This document shows positions 59,309-64,000 of a DNA stretch of 64,000 bases, one piece after another. The stretch lies in contig NZ_CP023699.1 of assembly GCF_008704495.1 (NCBI RefSeq), positions 8,494,001-8,558,000 of the forward strand, given 5' to 3'. The notes under the pieces were generated by a model. The model had not been told where the DNA came from and made no database searches. It saw only the letters and a program-made list of their open reading frames with translations. Numbering within the stretch: the first letter of the stretch is position 1; each line of letters starts with the position of its first letter. The translations under genes were made by a program, and so were the position numbers. Source of the stretch: Streptomyces kanamyceticus. GTDB taxonomy: Bacteria > Actinomycetota > Actinomycetes > Streptomycetales > Streptomycetaceae.

Positions 59309-60748
59309 GTGAGAAGCGCGCCGACGATTCTGCATCTGGACATGGATGCCTTCTACGCGTCCGCCGAGCAGGCCGCGAAGCCGAGCCTGCGCGGGAAGGC
59401 CGTGGTCGTGGGCGGCCTCGGGCCGCGCGGGGTGGTGGCCACCGCGTCGTACGAGGCGCGGCGGTTCGGGGTGCATTCGGCGATGCCGATGGGGCAGGCG
59501 CGGCGGCTCGCGCCGAACGCGGCGTACCTCGTGCCGCGCTTCGGTCTGTACCGGGAGGTCAGCGAGCAGGTGATGGGGCTCCTGCGGGAGCTGTCGCCGC
59601 TGGTGGAGCCGCTCAGCCTCGACGAGGCGTTCGTGGACCTGGAAGCGGGCGGCGTCGCCGATGACGAGGCCTCGGCCAGGGCCGTGGGGGAGCGGCTGCG
59701 GTCGGACATCAGGGCGGTGACGGGGCTGACCGGGTCGGTGGGGCTCGCGGTGTCCAAGATGCTCGCGAAGATCGCCTCGGAGGAGGCCAAGCCGGACGGG
59801 CTCCGGCTGATAGCGCCGGGGACGGAGCGGGCCCTGCTGGGACCGATGTCGGTGCGTACGCTGCCCGGGGTGGGCCCGGCCACCGGGGACCATCTGCGGC
59901 GGGCCGGGATCATGACGGTCGAGGAGATCGCGGAGGCCGGGGAGGACGAGCTCGTACGACTCCTCGGCAAGGCGCACGGCGGCTCGCTGTACGCGATGGC
60001 GCAGGCCCTTGACGAGCGGCCCGTGGTGGCGGAGCGGGACACCAAGTCGGTCAGCGTCGAGGACACGTACGACGTGGACATCCATGACCGGGTGCGGGTC
60101 CGTACGGAGGTCTCGCGGCTTGCCGAGCGGTGTGTGCAGCGGCTGCGGGCGGCGGGGCACTCGGGGCGGACCATCGTGCTGAAGGTGCGGCGGTTCGACT
60201 TCTCGACGCTGACGCGGTCCGAGACGCTGCGGGGGCCGACGGACGATCCCGGGGTGGTGCGGGAGGCCGCGGCGCGCCTGCTCGAGTCGGTGGACACCAC
60301 GGGTGGGGTGCGGTTGCTGGGGGTGGGGGTCACGGGTCTCGCCGATTACACGCAGGAGGACCTGTTCGCGCAGGCACAGGCCGCTGAGGCCGCTGAGGCG
60401 GGGGAGGCTGCTGGTGCGGAGGGGGAGTCGGGGGCGGATGAGGCTGCCCCGGGTGAGCCGCGAGCGGAGGTCGTCGAGGAGCCGGTGGCGCCGGCCGAGC
60501 GGCGGTGGGCGGCGGGGCACGACGTGCGGCACGCCGAGTACGGGCACGGATGGGTGCAGGGGAGCGGTCTCGGGCGGGTGACCGTGCGCTTCGAGACGCC
60601 GGGGTCAGAGCCGGGACGGGTGCGGACGTTCAGGACCGACGACCTGGATCTCGAGCCCGCGGAGCCGTTGCCGCTGGTCGGAGTGGGGGTGCCGAGCGGG
60701 TGGGCCGAGCTGGCTCGGGGGTGTGGGGCGCCTGGGGGCCAGGAGTGA
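59309..60748 (+). CDS. dinB: DNA polymerase IV (DinB) with extra C-terminal Tudor-like domain
   Basis: The 479-aa Y-family polymerase has catalytic acidic residues in 'LHLDMDAFYASAEQ' (about 8-21) and 'SLDEAFVDLEAG' (about 103-114), a finger region 'SYEARRFGVHSAMPMGQARR', a helix-hairpin-helix 'TLPGVGPATGDHLRRAG' and the little-finger domain to about 345. Beyond it come an acidic Ala/Glu linker and a compact module at about 400-455 ('AGHDVRHAEYGHGWVQGSGL' then 'GRVTVRFETPG') that resembles the Tudor-like tail of UvrD/PcrA helicases. It performs error-prone translesion synthesis. The start is a GTG. Confidence 0.92.
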   Translation: MRSAPTILHLDMDAFYASAEQAAKPSLRGKAVVVGGLGPRGVVATASYEARRFGVHSAMPMGQARRLAPNAAYLVPRFGLYREVSEQVMGLLRELSPLVEPLSLDEAFVDLEAGGVADDEASARAVGERLRSDIRAVTGLTGSVGLAVSKMLAKIASEEAKPDGLRLIAPGTERALLGPMSVRTLPGVGPATGDHLRRAGIMTVEEIAEAGEDELVRLLGKAHGGSLYAMAQALDERPVVAERDTKSVSVEDTYDVDIHDRVRVRTEVSRLAERCVQRLRAAGHSGRTIVLKVRRFDFSTLTRSETLRGPTDDPGVVREAAARLLESVDTTGGVRLLGVGVTGLADYTQEDLFAQAQAAEAAEAGEAAGAEGESGADEAAPGEPRAEVVEEPVAPAERRWAAGHDVRHAEYGHGWVQGSGLGRVTVRFETPGSEPGRVRTFRTDDLDLEPAEPLPLVGVGVPSGWAELARGCGAPGGQE

Positions 60749-60829
60749 CAGGAAGCCGAGGTGCGGGCTCGGGCTTGCGCGAAGCCGCGAAGCAGCGGTG
60801 CCGCGGTGCCGGTGCGGTGTGGGGCCGGG

Positions 60830-61207
60830 TCAGGACGTTTCTGAGCCTGCGATGTGGCCGAAGTCCTGGTCCTGCGGGGGTGACTGCGGGGGCGTGGTGT
60901 CCAGACCGTAGTGGTGGTAGAGCTGGAGTTCCTGTTCGGGGGAGAGGTGGCGGCCCACGCCGAAGTCGGGGGCGTCCTTGATCAGGGCGCGGTCGAACGG
61001 GATGCGCAGGGTGCCGTCGTCGATCAGTTCGCTCGGTTCCAGGGGGACGAAGGCGTCGCGGCTGAAGAGTCCGGTGCGTATGGCCGCCCACTCGGGGGCA
61101 CCGGTCGCGTCGTCGAGGTAGACCTCGTCGATCGTGCCGATCTTCGCCCCGTTCCGGTCGAACGCCTTGCGGCCGATCAGGTTCCGCGGATCGATGTCGG
61201 TCTGCAC
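60830..61207 (-). CDS. PRC-barrel domain protein
   Basis: The 125-aa protein has an N-terminal PRC barrel ('LIGRKAFDRNGAKIGTIDEV', 'YLDDATGAPEWAAIRTGLFS', 'VPLEPSELIDDGTLRIPFDR'). A short tail with 'LSPEQELQLYHHYGLD', also found in stress-associated PRC proteins, follows. The function is unknown; RNA binding or stress roles are known for the domain. The GTG start at 61207 follows GGAGG. It is convergent with dinB and divergent from gcvP. Confidence 0.9.
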   Translation of the reverse strand: MQTDIDPRNLIGRKAFDRNGAKIGTIDEVYLDDATGAPEWAAIRTGLFSRDAFVPLEPSELIDDGTLRIPFDRALIKDAPDFGVGRHLSPEQELQLYHHYGLDTTPPQSPPQDQDFGHIAGSETS

Positions 61208-61356
61208 GGGCCCTCCAGCTGGTCGAGGGGTGTCGAATATGGGCGTAACTCATCTTTAACCGCTCGTACTCACTACGAAAGAGCACTTCGGGGCAGGCGG
61301 CCACTCGAACGAACGGCCGTGGTCCTCGCTGGTAGGCTGGCGGCTGGCTGCTGACC

Positions 61357-61583
61357 CCGTGCGGGAGAGCTCTCCGGGAGGTGATTCCGGAGGCGCCGAA
61401 GGAGCAAATCCTCCCCGGAATCTCTCAGGCACCCGTACCGCATGGACGAGGTCACTCTGGAAAGCAGGGCGGGCGTCGGGCGGGCACGTTCGGAACCCTT
61501 CCTCACCGACGGTGAAAGCAGATCTGTCTCGGGACTCGACGGGTCTGTGAAGCTCTCAGGTTGAGATGACAGAGGGGGAGGCC
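61357..61583 (+). promoter_or_regulatory. Tandem glycine riboswitch (gcvT motif) upstream of gcvP
   Basis: Aptamer 1 (about 61361-61463) shows GCGGGAGAG, GGCGCCGAAGGAGCAA, CGGAATCTCTCAGGCA and the closing ACTCTGGAAAGC. Aptamer 2 (about 61490-61583) shows CACCGACGGTGAAAGCAG, GAAGCTCTCAGGTTGAGATG and ACAGAGGGGGAGG. This is the classical two-aptamer glycine sensor, which turns on the glycine cleavage system when glycine is high. A -10-like TAGGCT at 61333-61338 lies just upstream. About 60 bp of expression platform separate it from the gcvP start. Confidence 0.95.
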
Positions 61584-61642
61584 GTCCGGGTACCCGCGCC
61601 GTGGTACCCCTCGCAGGTCGTGCAGACCAGGAGGCCTCCGCA

Positions 61643-64000
<2,358 letters not shown>

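Overview
The window is chromosomal DNA of a Streptomyces or close relative. The evidence is very high G+C with strong third-position bias, frequent GTG and TTG starts, 4-bp ATGA/GTGA gene overlaps, a Streptomyces-type 16S-23S-5S operon without spacer tRNAs, a conservon (cvnABCD), a mycothiol-dependent formaldehyde dehydrogenase, and an actinobacterial core block (DUF881, Sbp, garA, ftsR, bifunctional nuclease, MerR, dinB, gcvP). I saw no insertion sequence, prophage, CRISPR array or tRNA gene.

Region 1 (36-5320): a leftward operon for 5-oxoproline use (MFS carrier, D-glutamate-cyclase-like DUF1445 protein, pxpA, pxpB, pxpC), divergent from a GntR/FCD regulator. The promoter region holds two nested palindromes. 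Region 2 (5379-12544): three rightward genes that look like a kleisin/MukF-like protein, a MukE-like winged-helix protein and a 1538-aa SMC-like ATPase. The set resembles MksBEF or Wadjet JetABC, but no JetD/MksG nuclease gene is present. This is the best candidate for an undescribed system. Region 3 (12558-21398): a glycine-betaine demethylation set (Rieske oxygenase, sarcosine-oxidase-like flavoprotein, dimethylglycine oxidase-like protein, S-(hydroxymethyl)mycothiol dehydrogenase), an IclR regulator, and a divergent Rieske ferredoxin plus ferredoxin reductase that could feed the oxygenase. Its control regions are rich in repeats, including four 17-bp units at 22-23-bp spacing.

Region 4 (21445-30785): a small membrane protein, then a conservon in which a fused 5-oxoprolinase/hydantoinase gene with an in-frame TTA codon sits between cvnC and cvnD. 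Region 5 (30860-44683): glpK-glpF, a thiolase plus its DUF35 partner, a secreted VanX-like dipeptidase, a Nudix hydrolase, a GH31 glycosidase, acetoacetyl-CoA synthetase, a conserved protein of unknown function, and the general PTS proteins ptsI and crr. Region 6 (44829-50579): the rRNA operon, with three promoter-like cores that share one -10/discriminator sequence and a strong terminator. Region 7 (50688-64000): a CDP-alcohol phosphatidyltransferase, a nucleotidyltransferase fused to a degenerate phosphomannomutase domain, the DUF881-Sbp-DUF881-garA-ftsR-BFN-MerR block, dinB with an extra C-terminal Tudor-like domain, a PRC-barrel protein, and a tandem glycine riboswitch ahead of gcvP, which runs off the right edge.

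The coding assignments rest on protein motifs, reading-frame consistency, ribosome-binding sites and overlaps read by eye. Operators, promoters and hairpins are inspection calls without computed energies. rRNA ends are accurate to roughly 5-10 bases.
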